Positions 1-8,989 of a stretch of 64,000 nt of DNA are shown here, piece after piece. The stretch comes from CALZFJ01 sp964459845. GTDB lineage: Bacteria > Bacteroidota > Bacteroidia > Bacteroidales > Muribaculaceae. Each line of letters begins with the position of its first letter. Position 1 is the first letter of the stretch. The position numbers and the translations under genes are program-made. The notes below the pieces were generated by a model that saw only the letters and a program-made list of their open reading frames with translations, was not told the origin of the DNA and searched no databases. The DNA is taken from the NCBI GenBank assembly GCA_964459845.1, contig CAYWOC010000001.1, forward strand, positions 62,001-126,000. The letters are read 5' to 3'.

Positions 1-732
1 CCTGTGCGCACAAGCGACTTTGAGTGGACTGTCGGCTTCAACTACACTTGGAACGACTCAAAAATCACTAAATTGAACACCATCGACACTGGTTCCAACT
101 TTGTGAACACAGGTGCAATATCAGGTACTGGAAAGACTGTCCAAGTATTTATGGTGGGCGAACGTCCTTACACTTTCTACCTTGCCAAGCAGGCCTACGA
201 CGAGAACGGCAAGCCTCTTGAAGGGAAATACGTTCAGCCCGACGGAAGCATTTCTTCAACCGAGACACGCTACGCCACAGGCAAGAGCGCGCTGCCTTCG
301 TCATACCTCGGATTCAACACCCGCTTCACTTACAAGAACTGGGATTTGGCTGTCAGCGGACACGGCTCATTCGGCAATTACGTATATAACTATGTGGCTG
401 CCGACCAGTATGTCCAATCTGTGTATAGCGACCAAGGCAACTTCTCAAACATCCTTCGCAGCACTCGCGACCTCGGTTTTGAGACTCAACAACTTTATTC
501 CGACATGTGGCTCGAAAAAGGCTCATTCTTCCGCTTCGACAACATCTCGCTCGGCTACACTTTCAAGAAGCTGTGGAACGACAGCAGCAACCTTCGCCTC
601 ACACTGGGCGTTTCAAATGTTGCCACCATCACAAGCTACAGCGGCATCGACCCTGAGCTGAGCAACGGTATCGACCGAGAAGTATATCCTCGTCCTCGCA
701 CCTACAGCTTCGGAGTGAACTTGACATTCTAA
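1..732 (+). CDS. SusC-like TonB-dependent receptor, C-terminal part (cut by window edge)
   Basis: Only the last 243 codons are present; the frame is open to base 1, so the true start lies upstream. The segment has the alternating aromatic beta-strand pattern of a SusC/RagA barrel, including YKNWDLAVSGHGSFGNYVYNY, a late block FFRFDNISLGYTF, and a final SGIDPELSNGID...YSFGVNLTF with the terminal Phe typical of outer-membrane barrels. SusC proteins import oligosaccharides or peptides through the outer membrane using TonB energy. A SusD partner begins 30 bases downstream, so the two are almost certainly one transcription unit. The substrate cannot be read from this fragment; the phosphatase two genes downstream is the only clue. 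Confidence 0.93.
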   Translation, partial: PVRTSDFEWTVGFNYTWNDSKITKLNTIDTGSNFVNTGAISGTGKTVQVFMVGERPYTFYLAKQAYDENGKPLEGKYVQPDGSISSTETRYATGKSALPSSYLGFNTRFTYKNWDLAVSGHGSFGNYVYNYVAADQYVQSVYSDQGNFSNILRSTRDLGFETQQLYSDMWLEKGSFFRFDNISLGYTFKKLWNDSSNLRLTLGVSNVATITSYSGIDPELSNGIDREVYPRPRTYSFGVNLTF

Positions 733-761
733 TCGACTAACCATTAAATATAAAGATAAAA

Positions 762-2453
762 ATGACAAAATATATTTTTCTATTCATATTGAGCTGCTTG
801 TGCCTATCGTCATGTATAGGCGACCTCGACACTATGCCGCTCGACGACAACCAGCTTGTGAGCAAGCAGGTGTATAAATCTAAAGAGGGCTATATCGGCG
901 TATTGGCTAAATGCTACGGCTCGCTAATCCTTACCGGGCAAAAAGGTGGCGACGGAGGCGACGGCGACCTTGAAGGCGCAAACGAAGGATATTCAGGATA
1001 TGTTCGCCTGTTGTTCTACCTGCAAGAGCTGCCTACCGACAATTTCTTGATGCCTTCAAGCTCAAACGGCTTGCGCAAATGCTTGAACCTGCAATGGACT
1101 TCATCAAATGCATCGGTTGTCACTTGGACTTACCAAAGACTATACATGTCGATTGCCTACTGCAATGAGTTCTTGCGTGAATGTACTCCCGACAAGATGC
1201 AGGAATATGGCGTGTGGGATGCCATGAGTGGCGAATACAAGTACTACCGCGCCGAGGCTCGCCTAATCCGCGCCTACTGCTACTCAATGCTATGCGACCT
1301 CTTTGGAGCTGTTCCCTATATCGACGAGAACACTGGCGTAAAGGACATTCCAGACCAAGTGAGCCGAAAGCAGATATTCGAATTTGCTGAATCGGAGCTT
1401 AAAGCTATCGCCGGCGAGAGCGCAAGCGAAGACGTTCTGAAAGACGCAAAGCAGAATGAATATGGCCGTGTGGATAAAGTGGCTGCATGGTTCCTGCTTT
1501 CGAGAATGTATCTCAATGCCAAGACTTGGTTTGGCGATGACCGATATGCCGACTGCTACACCTACGCAAAAAAAGTTATCGACAGCAACGCATATCCTCT
1601 TGCTAAGGACTACCGCCAGATTTTCCTTGCCGACAACAACACTTGCAGCGAAATAATATGGCCGCTCGTGCAAGACGGATTGAAGGCTCAAAGCTCTGCC
1701 GGAACCAACTTCTATGTGAAAGCATTCGTCAATGGTCCGATGAATGAGCTTTATCAGACTGGCGTAGGCTCTAAAGGCTGGGGCAACGTGCGTGCAAAGA
1801 CTACTCTTGTCGATGCATTCGACCCTGCCGATGTGGCTTTCGACAAGAACGACACTTGGGGCAACAAGAAGAATGACAAGCGCGCGCAGTTCATGACCGC
1901 TCTTCCTAACCAAAAGAAGGAGACTTGGGACGACAACCAAGCCATGACAAGCACCTACACTTGTGGCTATGGATATATCAAGTGGCGCAATGTCACTAAG
2001 GACGACAAAGAATGCGCTTCGGGCATCACCTACTCTTCTATTGATTTCCCATTGTTCCGCACTGCCGACGCTTATCTTATGGCTGCTGAAGCTCTGCTTC
2101 GCACAGGCGGGAACCGTGCCGAGGCTCTCGGATATGTGAACGAGATTCGTGAGCGTGCATATATGAGCGGAAAATATGCCGTAGATGGTGTTAGCTCAGC
2201 CGTATCGGGCGACATCACCGACAGTGAGCTGACACTCGACTTCATCCTCGCTGAACGCCAGCGCGAGCTCGCATCAGAGCTTGTTCGCCGCACCGACTTG
2301 ATTCGCTTCGGAAAATTCACTTCGGGCAACAACTGGGATTGGAAAAACGCTGAACGCCTCGGAACCGACGTGGACAGCAAATATGTGCTGTTCCCTATTC
2401 CAGAAAGCGAAATGACAAATAATCCTAATCTTAATCAGAACGATGGTTATTAA
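762..2453 (+). CDS. SusD/RagB family substrate-binding outer-membrane lipoprotein
   Basis: A 563-residue protein with a lipoprotein signal peptide (hydrophobic run, then LSSC with the lipidated Cys at 18). It has SusD features: an N-terminal block KEGYIGVLAKCYGSL, helical TPR-like segments, and the C-terminal RTDLIRFGKFTSG...YVLFPIPESEM...NQNDGY ending found in almost all SusD proteins. SusD caps the SusC barrel at the cell surface and binds the ligand. The Gly/Asp-rich stretch at about residues 60-75 resembles the equivalent region of starch-type SusD proteins. It sits between susC (30-base gap) and a histidine phosphatase (27-base gap), which suggests one operon. Confidence 0.95.
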   Translation: MTKYIFLFILSCLCLSSCIGDLDTMPLDDNQLVSKQVYKSKEGYIGVLAKCYGSLILTGQKGGDGGDGDLEGANEGYSGYVRLLFYLQELPTDNFLMPSSSNGLRKCLNLQWTSSNASVVTWTYQRLYMSIAYCNEFLRECTPDKMQEYGVWDAMSGEYKYYRAEARLIRAYCYSMLCDLFGAVPYIDENTGVKDIPDQVSRKQIFEFAESELKAIAGESASEDVLKDAKQNEYGRVDKVAAWFLLSRMYLNAKTWFGDDRYADCYTYAKKVIDSNAYPLAKDYRQIFLADNNTCSEIIWPLVQDGLKAQSSAGTNFYVKAFVNGPMNELYQTGVGSKGWGNVRAKTTLVDAFDPADVAFDKNDTWGNKKNDKRAQFMTALPNQKKETWDDNQAMTSTYTCGYGYIKWRNVTKDDKECASGITYSSIDFPLFRTADAYLMAAEALLRTGGNRAEALGYVNEIRERAYMSGKYAVDGVSSAVSGDITDSELTLDFILAERQRELASELVRRTDLIRFGKFTSGNNWDWKNAERLGTDVDSKYVLFPIPESEMTNNPNLNQNDGY

Positions 2454-2480
2454 TAATAATCATTATCACGCACTATTTTT

Positions 2481-3758
2481 ATGAAGTTAATCAGAAAAAC
2501 AGTATTATCAATATTTTCAGCATTACTACCACTCGTGGCGTTGTGTCAGACAACGCCCGAGGAGGTGTATGCCGACTTGAACAAGGCTGGAGGCGTGTAT
2601 TTCGCATATCCTGTCAATGAGTCACTCAACACTGCTCCCCCTAAGGGCTACGAGCCATTCTATGTGAGCCATTATGGTCGCCATGGCTCGCGCTACCTTA
2701 TCGGCGACAATGATTATGAATGGGTGCTGAAGCTTATGCGCCGCGCACACCGTGCCAATGCTCTGACTCCTCTTGGTGAGGATGCCCTCAGCCGCATCGA
2801 GCAGGTGTGGCTCGAAGCCGAAGGTCGCGGCGGCGACCTGTCGCCACTGGGTGTACGCCAGCACAGAGGCATAGCCGAACGCATGTTCAAGGCATATCCG
2901 CAAGCATTCAAGGGCAATGCAAAAATCTCGGCGCGTTCCACAATCGTAATGCGCTGCGCCATGAGCATGGATGCATTCTGTGAACGTCTGAAAGAGCTTA
3001 ATCCAAGCCTCGACATCACTCGCGAGGCAAGCAACCGCTATATGAGCTATCTCAACTACCACAGCCCAGAGTCGTGTGACTTCACTTCCGAACATGGGCC
3101 TTGGCGTGAGGAATACCGCAAATTTGAGGCTGCGCACACCAATGCCGACCGACTTGTGGCATCACTATTCAGCGACAATAAGTTTGTGACACGCAACGTG
3201 AATCCTCACGATATAATGTGGGGATTCTATTGGCTCGCCGTAGATATGCAGGACATGGAGACTAAAGTCTCTTTCTTCGACCTCTTCGAGCCGAAAGAGC
3301 TTTTCGACTTGTGGCAAGCTTTCAACTATCGCTTCTATGTGTGCGACAGCAATTATGCCGGAAACAATGGCATGATGCTGGAGAACGCCTACCCACAGCT
3401 CCGCAACATCCTCGACAGCGCAGATGAAGCCATCGCAAAGGGCGGCATAGCTGCCACACTGCGGTTTGGACACGACGGCAACCTAATTCCTCTCGCTGGA
3501 GCGCTGCGACTCAAAGACTGCTATGCCTCGGTGGATAATCCTCACGATTTCTACAAGCACTTCGCCGACTTCAAGATTGCGCCTATGGCTGGCAACATAC
3601 AGATTGTATTCTTCCGCAACAAGAAGAACAGTGACGACATCATCGTGAAGTTCATGCTCAATGAGCGCGAGACTTCAATTCCTGTCACCACCGACATCTT
3701 TCCATTTTATCACTGGAATGATGTGAAAGCATTCTACAATGATATCTTGAACAAATAA
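2481..3758 (+). CDS. Secreted histidine phosphatase (MINPP/acid phosphatase-like)
   Basis: 425 residues with a signal peptide (MKLIRKTVLSIFSALLPLVALCQ). The branch-2 histidine phosphatase signature is clear: HYGRHGSRY at residues 64-72 gives the RHGxR active site with nucleophile His68, and RFGHDGNL at 328-335 supplies the downstream His-Asp proton-donor motif. Close relatives are the multiple inositol polyphosphate phosphatases of gut Bacteroides, which hydrolyse phytate and other phosphomonoesters in the periplasm or at the surface. The gene is 27 bases behind susD on the same strand, so the SusCD pair may import a phosphorylated ligand. Phytase versus general phosphatase activity cannot be decided from sequence alone. 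Confidence 0.9.
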   Translation: MKLIRKTVLSIFSALLPLVALCQTTPEEVYADLNKAGGVYFAYPVNESLNTAPPKGYEPFYVSHYGRHGSRYLIGDNDYEWVLKLMRRAHRANALTPLGEDALSRIEQVWLEAEGRGGDLSPLGVRQHRGIAERMFKAYPQAFKGNAKISARSTIVMRCAMSMDAFCERLKELNPSLDITREASNRYMSYLNYHSPESCDFTSEHGPWREEYRKFEAAHTNADRLVASLFSDNKFVTRNVNPHDIMWGFYWLAVDMQDMETKVSFFDLFEPKELFDLWQAFNYRFYVCDSNYAGNNGMMLENAYPQLRNILDSADEAIAKGGIAATLRFGHDGNLIPLAGALRLKDCYASVDNPHDFYKHFADFKIAPMAGNIQIVFFRNKKNSDDIIVKFMLNERETSIPVTTDIFPFYHWNDVKAFYNDILNK

Positions 3759-3836
3759 AGCGCAGACGAATGTTTCTTCATAGGTTTTACACAATAATAC
3801 GCATTGCACATTTCTAAAACGTTTGGGTTTTTAATC

Positions 3837-3873
3837 AACTGAGCCGGCTGTCGCCTTGACAACCGGCTCAGTT
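3837..3873. terminator. Bidirectional terminator hairpin
   Basis: AACTGAGCCGG (3837-3847) pairs with CCGGCTCAGTT (3863-3873); an inner TGTC/GACA extends the stem past one C-A mismatch, leaving a 5-base loop. It lies between the convergent phosphatase gene (+) and the ATPase gene (-) and could end both transcripts. The T-runs are short. Confidence 0.75.
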
Positions 3874-3910
3874 CTTTATAATCGGCAATTATGATATAGT
3901 GCCATCCGAA

Positions 3911-5251
3911 TCAGCTTTGAGCATCCAGTATCTTATGCAGATTCCCTATCATATAAAATGGCAAATTAATCAATGTATATGTTTTTCCCTTTTGCGACTT
4001 CACCTTATCCACCGAATAAGGCTTTGACCAAACTCTTATGGCAACATCAACGTCGGAATTGTCCATAAACACTTGCAATGAACGGAGATGAGCATTAACA
4101 CCACTTTTCACCTCTATAGGATAAAGTTTGGAATTGTGAGCTACAACAAAATCAATCTCTGCGCCATTATTGGGTCTTGCCCAAAAGGAGCGATGTTGTC
4201 CTACACGGTCTTCCAATGTCAGCAGTTCTTGCGCCGTAATCTGTTCCGCGATATGACCTCGCCAACTGTCCACCATATCTGTTGAACCGATAATTTCACT
4301 TCTTATGCCAGCTTGATAATTGACCAGTCCTGTGTCAAACCATATAAGCTTAGGCATTCTTTTGGTTTCAGGTATGACAGGCAACTGAGTGGAAGAAACG
4401 GGATATACCAGCTCGAGCAGCATCGCTTTCTCCAGAAGACGGAAAGCTTCACCTATTTCACGCGATTTATAGCCAGAATTGGCAAAATTACCCAATGTGA
4501 TGGTCTCGCCCGAAAATGCCCATCCATAAGATAACACGAAGCGTACTACATCTGTCAGCTTATTGCCCTTGACGTATTTCTCTGAATCGTCTTTGTAGGA
4601 TTGCACCAAAGTCTCGTATATGTCTTCCATTGCAATTATGTCACGGCTTTCTGCGTATTTTTGCACAGCTTCCGGCATACCTCCTATGATGGCATACTGA
4701 TTGAAGAGATACATAAGTTGCTCATGAAAAGCCTCAGCATACTCCGCCTTTTGCGAAAGAATAGCCAAAAGATTACTTTTACCGATTGCTCCCAAAAATT
4801 CATAGAAAGAGCAAGGTCGCAAAGCTAAGTATTGAACACGTCCTACCGGGAAACTCACCTTTACATCTACAAGATTTTCCAACAAACTTCCTGCTGCAAT
4901 AATATACAAGTCGGGTCTTTGCTCATAAAAATACCTCAGCATAGATATGGTCTTGGGTGAATTTTGTATCTCATCAATAAAGATCAAGGTTGAGCCTTCT
5001 TTCTTCGGCTTACCTAAACTTGCGAATAGCATTCCCACCAAATCGTCAAGGGGAATATCCATTTCGAACAATCTGATGTTTTCACTTTTCTCCAAGTTGA
5101 AATAAAGATAATTGTCGAACTGTGCGCCAAACTCATTGATAACTGTAGTTTTGCCAACTTGTCTGGCTCCTCTCAAGATAAGAGGCTTGTGCTTATCATC
5201 GAGCCTCCACGCCTCTAATTTTTCTAATATTTTACGTCGGAACATACTCAT
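3911..5251 (-). CDS. AAA ATPase with C-terminal DUF4143 domain
   Basis: A 446-residue protein of the widespread AAA_14/DUF4143 family. The Walker A motif GARQVGKT is at residues 28-35; the Walker B region reads TLIFIDEIQNSPKTI and is followed by a sensor-like AAGSLLE. The C-terminal third is DUF4143 and contains a nuclease-like pattern AEIDFV then PIEVKSG, spaced as in PD-(D/E)xK folds. The physiological role of the family is not established; it is common in Bacteroidales accessory DNA. The gene stands alone, flanked by convergent and divergent neighbours, and a 24-base direct repeat lies just upstream of its start. Unlike most neighbours it is relatively AT-rich, which fits an acquired gene. 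Confidence 0.9.
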   Translation of the reverse strand: MSMFRRKILEKLEAWRLDDKHKPLILRGARQVGKTTVINEFGAQFDNYLYFNLEKSENIRLFEMDIPLDDLVGMLFASLGKPKKEGSTLIFIDEIQNSPKTISMLRYFYEQRPDLYIIAAGSLLENLVDVKVSFPVGRVQYLALRPCSFYEFLGAIGKSNLLAILSQKAEYAEAFHEQLMYLFNQYAIIGGMPEAVQKYAESRDIIAMEDIYETLVQSYKDDSEKYVKGNKLTDVVRFVLSYGWAFSGETITLGNFANSGYKSREIGEAFRLLEKAMLLELVYPVSSTQLPVIPETKRMPKLIWFDTGLVNYQAGIRSEIIGSTDMVDSWRGHIAEQITAQELLTLEDRVGQHRSFWARPNNGAEIDFVVAHNSKLYPIEVKSGVNAHLRSLQVFMDNSDVDVAIRVWSKPYSVDKVKSQKGKTYTLINLPFYMIGNLHKILDAQS

Positions 5252-5270
5252 CCTTGTTTCAATTCAGTGG

Positions 5271-5278
5271 CAAAGATA
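5271..5278 (-). promoter_or_regulatory. Candidate -7 box for the DUF4143 ATPase gene
   Basis: On the minus strand this reads TATCTTTG, a match to the Bacteroides -7 consensus TAnnTTTG, 20 bases upstream of the start codon at 5251. I see no good TTG at the usual 19-21 base spacing, so the call is tentative. The direct repeats at 5283-5339 lie immediately upstream. Confidence 0.5.
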
Positions 5279-5282
5279 CTAA

Positions 5283-5339
5283 TTTTTTGTCGCAAATCAG
5301 GGGCAACTACCGTGCTTTTTTGTCGCAAATCAGGGGCAA
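5283..5339. repeat. Two copies of a 24-base direct repeat upstream of the ATPase gene
   Basis: An identical 24-base unit, a run of six T followed by GTCGCAAATCAGGGGCAA, occurs at 5283-5306 and 5316-5339. The start-to-start distance is 33 bases, about three helical turns. The repeats lie between the DUF4143 ATPase start (5251, minus) and queA (5556, plus), next to a candidate -7 box at 5271-5278. The rest of the 304-base gap shows no gene. Paired repeats in such a place usually bind a regulator on one face of the helix. Confidence 0.85.
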
Positions 5340-5505
5340 TATTTTCTAACGTTGCTTTGGTTGGCAACAATGAGTCCTTACCCACGAGACAACAATCACA
5401 TCATTCTACTTGTAGAGTTGTGCGCCTGGCATATTGTTCTTTGGGAATATGCTGCAGGATATTGATGGAATGGGAATATTGTGGGGCTTATTGCCATAAA
5501 TTTCG

Positions 5506-5513
5506 TAACTTTG
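5506..5513 (+). promoter_or_regulatory. Candidate -7 box upstream of queA
   Basis: TAACTTTG matches the TAnnTTTG consensus, 42 bases before the queA start codon. The nearest upstream TTG motifs are not at the preferred distance, so the -33 element is weak or missing. Confidence 0.45.
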
Positions 5514-5555
5514 CAGTAAAGAATAAAAATCGCATTTTTTATTATCTGACTGAGT

Positions 5556-6779
5556 ATGATTGAAGACATTAGAAATATACGCATAGAGGATTTCAACTAT
5601 CCGCTCCCCGACGAACGCATCGCAAAGCATCCTCTCGCCGAGCGTGAACAGTGCAAGCTGCTCTATTACCACGACCACAAAATCAATGAACACCGCTTCT
5701 ATGATGTCCCGGCTCTTCTGCCGCAGAATGCTATGCTGGTGTATAACAACACTCGCGTAATCAATGCGCGTCTGCGTTTCCAGAAGCCTAACAAGGGTGC
5801 CACCATCGAGGTGTTCTGCCTTGAGCCAATCGCTCCGCGCGACTATGCTATGGTTTTTGCCACCACCGAGCGTTGTACTTGGCTATGCTTCATCGGCAAC
5901 GCCAAACGCTGGAAAGACAAGCCTCTGCATCAGGTGGTGAAGGTGGATGGCGAGGATGTGACACTCACCGCAACTCGTGGCGAGCGGCGCGGGAACGCTT
6001 TTGAAGTGGAATTTTCGTGGAACAACAACGACATCACTTTTGCCTCCATCCTTGACGCAATAGGAGAAATTCCTATTCCGCCATACCTCAACCGCAGTAC
6101 CGAGCCAAGCGACCTCATCGACTACCAGACTGTGTATTCCCATATCGAGGGCAGTGTGGCGGCTCCCACAGCCGGACTGCATTTCACCGACGATGTACTT
6201 GCCGAATGCGACCGTCGAGGCATTCGCCGCCGCGAACTGACACTGCATGTAGGCGCAGGCACATTCCAGCCAGTGAAATCCGAGACCATAGGCGACCACG
6301 AGATGCACACCGAGTTCATATCAGTGCCGCGCAGCTTGCTCGTGGAGATGATGGACAACGATGGTCCTGTGATTGCCGTGGGAACGACTTCGGTACGCAC
6401 GCTTGAAAGCCTTTACTACATAGGCGTAAAGCTGCACGAAAATCCCGATGCAAGCGAGGAAGAACTGCGTGTGGGACAATGGATGCCCTATGAATGTCAG
6501 TCAAACCTTACCACACGCGAGGCACTCGGCGAGATTGTGGCTTACCTCGACCGTCACGGAGTGGATACCTACATAGGCAGCACACAGATTATGATAGCAC
6601 CATCTTTCCGATTCCATATTATAAGCGGAATGATAACCAATTTCCACCAGCCACAGTCCACCCTGCTGTTGCTCGTGTCGGCATTTGTAGATGGCAACTG
6701 GCGTGACCTTTATGACTATGCCCTCGCCCATGATTTCCGATTCTTGAGCTACGGCGACAGTTGCTTGCTCATGAGATAA
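5556..6779 (+). CDS. queA: S-adenosylmethionine:tRNA ribosyltransferase-isomerase
   Basis: A 407-residue QueA. The enzyme transfers and isomerises the ribosyl moiety of SAM onto preQ1 at tRNA position 34, giving epoxyqueuosine. Family hallmarks are the N-terminal FNYPLPDERIAKHPLAERE, the block MLVYNNTRVINARL, SHIEGSVAAPTAGLHFT, LHVGAGTFQPVKSE and the C-terminal ITNFHQPQSTLLLLVSAF. It is longer than the roughly 350-residue E. coli enzyme. It appears monocistronic, with a candidate promoter upstream and a hairpin terminator at 6864-6904 shared with the convergent glycosidase gene. Confidence 0.96.
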   Translation: MIEDIRNIRIEDFNYPLPDERIAKHPLAEREQCKLLYYHDHKINEHRFYDVPALLPQNAMLVYNNTRVINARLRFQKPNKGATIEVFCLEPIAPRDYAMVFATTERCTWLCFIGNAKRWKDKPLHQVVKVDGEDVTLTATRGERRGNAFEVEFSWNNNDITFASILDAIGEIPIPPYLNRSTEPSDLIDYQTVYSHIEGSVAAPTAGLHFTDDVLAECDRRGIRRRELTLHVGAGTFQPVKSETIGDHEMHTEFISVPRSLLVEMMDNDGPVIAVGTTSVRTLESLYYIGVKLHENPDASEEELRVGQWMPYECQSNLTTREALGEIVAYLDRHGVDTYIGSTQIMIAPSFRFHIISGMITNFHQPQSTLLLLVSAFVDGNWRDLYDYALAHDFRFLSYGDSCLLMR

Positions 6780-6863
6780 CCACGAATACACAGTGCCATC
6801 ACAGGAATGTTCAGCCTATTCACATAGGTCTCAACATCAGAATTTCAACATAGCAATATCTAT

Positions 6864-6904
6864 AAAAAAGCCAGCCTTTTCATCACGAACAGACTGGCTT
6901 TTTT
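6864..6904. terminator. Bidirectional terminator between queA and the GH9 gene
   Basis: AAAAAAGCCAG (6864-6874) and CTGGCTTTTTT (6894-6904) form a perfect 11-base inverted repeat. Each arm supplies a T-run on one strand, so it can end the plus-strand queA transcript and the minus-strand glycosidase transcript. Confidence 0.88.
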
Positions 6905-6925
6905 ACATTTTATGTTATATAATAT

Positions 6926-8716
6926 CTATTTCATTTGAGCAGCCTTTGCAAGCTCGCCAAGAAACCAAGTTGTAGATGCCGTACCGTCCATTGTAGGCTC
7001 GTTGGTGCTGTAGTCGCAATAATCGTCGTGATACACAGCCAGTCCGCCCTGAAATGGCGCATAAGCATCTTCATGGCTCAATACTACTCCACGGAGCGAC
7101 TTGAAAATAGCCGAATACACCGGTCCATCCACAAGTCCGCCCGTGATTTTATAGTTGTGTCCATGACTTACCATAGAATGTGGGTCGCGAGGATAATCTC
7201 CATCTTCCGGCAGACCAATCATCATACACTTGCCCCACGGATTCACACCGAAAAGCCAGTCGCGCATAGCAGTCTCGATTTCCTGAAACTGCGTATCGCC
7301 AGTCAGCTTGCGATACATCATCGCCTGAGTGACGAAAGCCACAGTCAAGTTATTGCTGCACCAGATGAACGGAATGCCGTGCATAAAAGCCGGATTTATG
7401 CTTCTTGCACGGTCAGCCACACGCTGAAGTCCAGAACGCATATTCCGCAGAGCCTCCTCGCGCTGACGCTGATTGCCATGCTCGGCAATAATGGCGTGTC
7501 CGAGGTTCACAAACGGATACCACTGGTAATGGCGTGCGCTGTCGGCACCCATCCATGGAGTGACAGGCTCTTGGCGTTCCCAATCCACGGCTTCAGCCAT
7601 CATACGTCCTCCATTCTCATCTTTTGTCGCAACAGCGATTGTTGCCGCTGCAAGCTCAAGGTCATCAGTCCAGTTATCCTCCTCATAGAAATAAGGCGAC
7701 ACTGTGCAAACCGTCTGGCAATTGCCTGGATTAGCTTTCGCCACATTATATGCCACACCTGATTTACGCTTCAATTCAGCGGCAAATTTCGGATCAATCA
7801 TTGCGAAAACCTCAGCACCCAACGCAAACGAGGAACTGAATTTACCCACCGATGACGCAAGTCCGCGGCTGCGGTTCTTATATTGTCTTAACCCGGCAGG
7901 ATGCCCCAAACATGGATACACCGGGCGATAGCTGCCTTCGCCCCATCCATAGTCGGCTTTCTGCTCATTTGGCAATCCCGGCGCACGGTGGTCACGGTCG
8001 TCAGCTATCTGATTGTAATATGTGGAGTCATTTGGGTTCATCTTCATCATCCATTCAAGTCCCCAACGGGCTTCATCGAGGATGTCGGGAATGCCGTTGC
8101 CGCCTTTAGTGCCATTGGCGTCATATTCATCAGCCCACACATCGGGATTTTGTGAATAAGCAAAGAGCATTTGATACACGGCATTGGCAGAAGTGGTGAG
8201 ATATTGCAGATAATCGCTCGCATCGTGCCAGCCGCCACGCACATCCACCCGCTCACCGTCGCGAACTCCGCTAAGTTGCAGCTTCCCGTCGAGCGTATGA
8301 CAAGAGTCCATAAGCAGCGGATTCCACCCGCACCTTTGCTGGCGCATATAATGCAGCGGAATCTCCTGTGCTCCGCTATAAGCATCGTTACCGATGCGGA
8401 AAGTTGCCGACTTCACGCCGGCGGCTGATATATAGTATTTCCCTGGAACTTTTATCGCCGAGAAATCGAGCCTCGCAGTCATGGCGAAATCAGCCCATTT
8501 GCCTGTAGGCTTTATCGATTTAAGCACAGTGCGCTTTCCCGTGGCAGCCTCGGTCACAGTGAAAGCTGTAATCTTCTCGGCTTTGTCCATAAGCAGCACA
8601 GCCACCTTCTTGTCGCCGGTGAGGTAGCCAATCTGATTGACACGCAGATAATTTGCGGCGCCACACTGCAAAGCCATCAAAATAGCGAATAAATAAAAAA
8701 TCGTTCTTTTCTTCAT
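6926..8716 (-). CDS. Glycoside hydrolase family 9 (endoglucanase-type) with N-terminal Ig-like domain
   Basis: 596 residues from the ATG at 8716; I prefer this start because GGAGAA precedes it and a signal peptide (MKKRTIFYLFAILMALQCGA) begins exactly there, whereas an in-frame ATG 21 bases upstream adds an atypical leader. Residues about 23-110 look like the CelD_N Ig-like module (NYLRVNQIGYL), followed by a GH9 catalytic domain. The catalytic Asp pair is in GGWHDASDY (Asp165, Asp168), the PHSM region near the end matches the conserved His motif, and the general acid Glu573 is in TNEPTMDGTAS. GH9 enzymes hydrolyse beta-1,4-glucans or related beta-glucans with inversion. No SusCD pair is adjacent, so it is an orphan secreted hydrolase. 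Confidence 0.93.
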   Translation of the reverse strand: MKKRTIFYLFAILMALQCGAANYLRVNQIGYLTGDKKVAVLLMDKAEKITAFTVTEAATGKRTVLKSIKPTGKWADFAMTARLDFSAIKVPGKYYISAAGVKSATFRIGNDAYSGAQEIPLHYMRQQRCGWNPLLMDSCHTLDGKLQLSGVRDGERVDVRGGWHDASDYLQYLTTSANAVYQMLFAYSQNPDVWADEYDANGTKGGNGIPDILDEARWGLEWMMKMNPNDSTYYNQIADDRDHRAPGLPNEQKADYGWGEGSYRPVYPCLGHPAGLRQYKNRSRGLASSVGKFSSSFALGAEVFAMIDPKFAAELKRKSGVAYNVAKANPGNCQTVCTVSPYFYEEDNWTDDLELAAATIAVATKDENGGRMMAEAVDWERQEPVTPWMGADSARHYQWYPFVNLGHAIIAEHGNQRQREEALRNMRSGLQRVADRARSINPAFMHGIPFIWCSNNLTVAFVTQAMMYRKLTGDTQFQEIETAMRDWLFGVNPWGKCMMIGLPEDGDYPRDPHSMVSHGHNYKITGGLVDGPVYSAIFKSLRGVVLSHEDAYAPFQGGLAVYHDDYCDYSTNEPTMDGTASTTWFLGELAKAAQMK

Positions 8717-8862
8717 AAAGTTCTCCGTTTTATACACGATATTGGCTTTTAGCCAAAACCATCATCTTCAATCGTGGTAAATTTGATTTCTTCACAAAAC
8801 TAATATTTCCTTTTCAAAACAGCAAGAAAACATTTCCCTTTTTCCATAATTATGAATATGCG

Positions 8863-8902
8863 AAAAAATCGGCGGCACCCACACTATGCAGGCACCGCCG
8901 AT
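8863..8902 (-). terminator. Rho-independent terminator of secDF
   Basis: Read on the minus strand, ATCGGCGGTGCC pairs with GGTGCCGCCGAT (8868-8879 and 8891-8902 on the plus strand, with two G-T wobbles) and a T-run follows. It lies about 90 bases past the secDF stop codon. Confidence 0.85.
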
Positions 8903-8989
8903 GGTTATATACAAGTTTTTGATAGCTTAAATGCTGTCTATTATATGTTTGCTGTCATACTTTTTAGCAGCAATATCAATCACGCCTTA

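Noticed and set aside
3911..5251. Toxin-antitoxin operon built around the DUF4143 ATPase
   Set aside because: No small partner gene lies next to it on the same strand, so a toxin-antitoxin pair cannot be supported.
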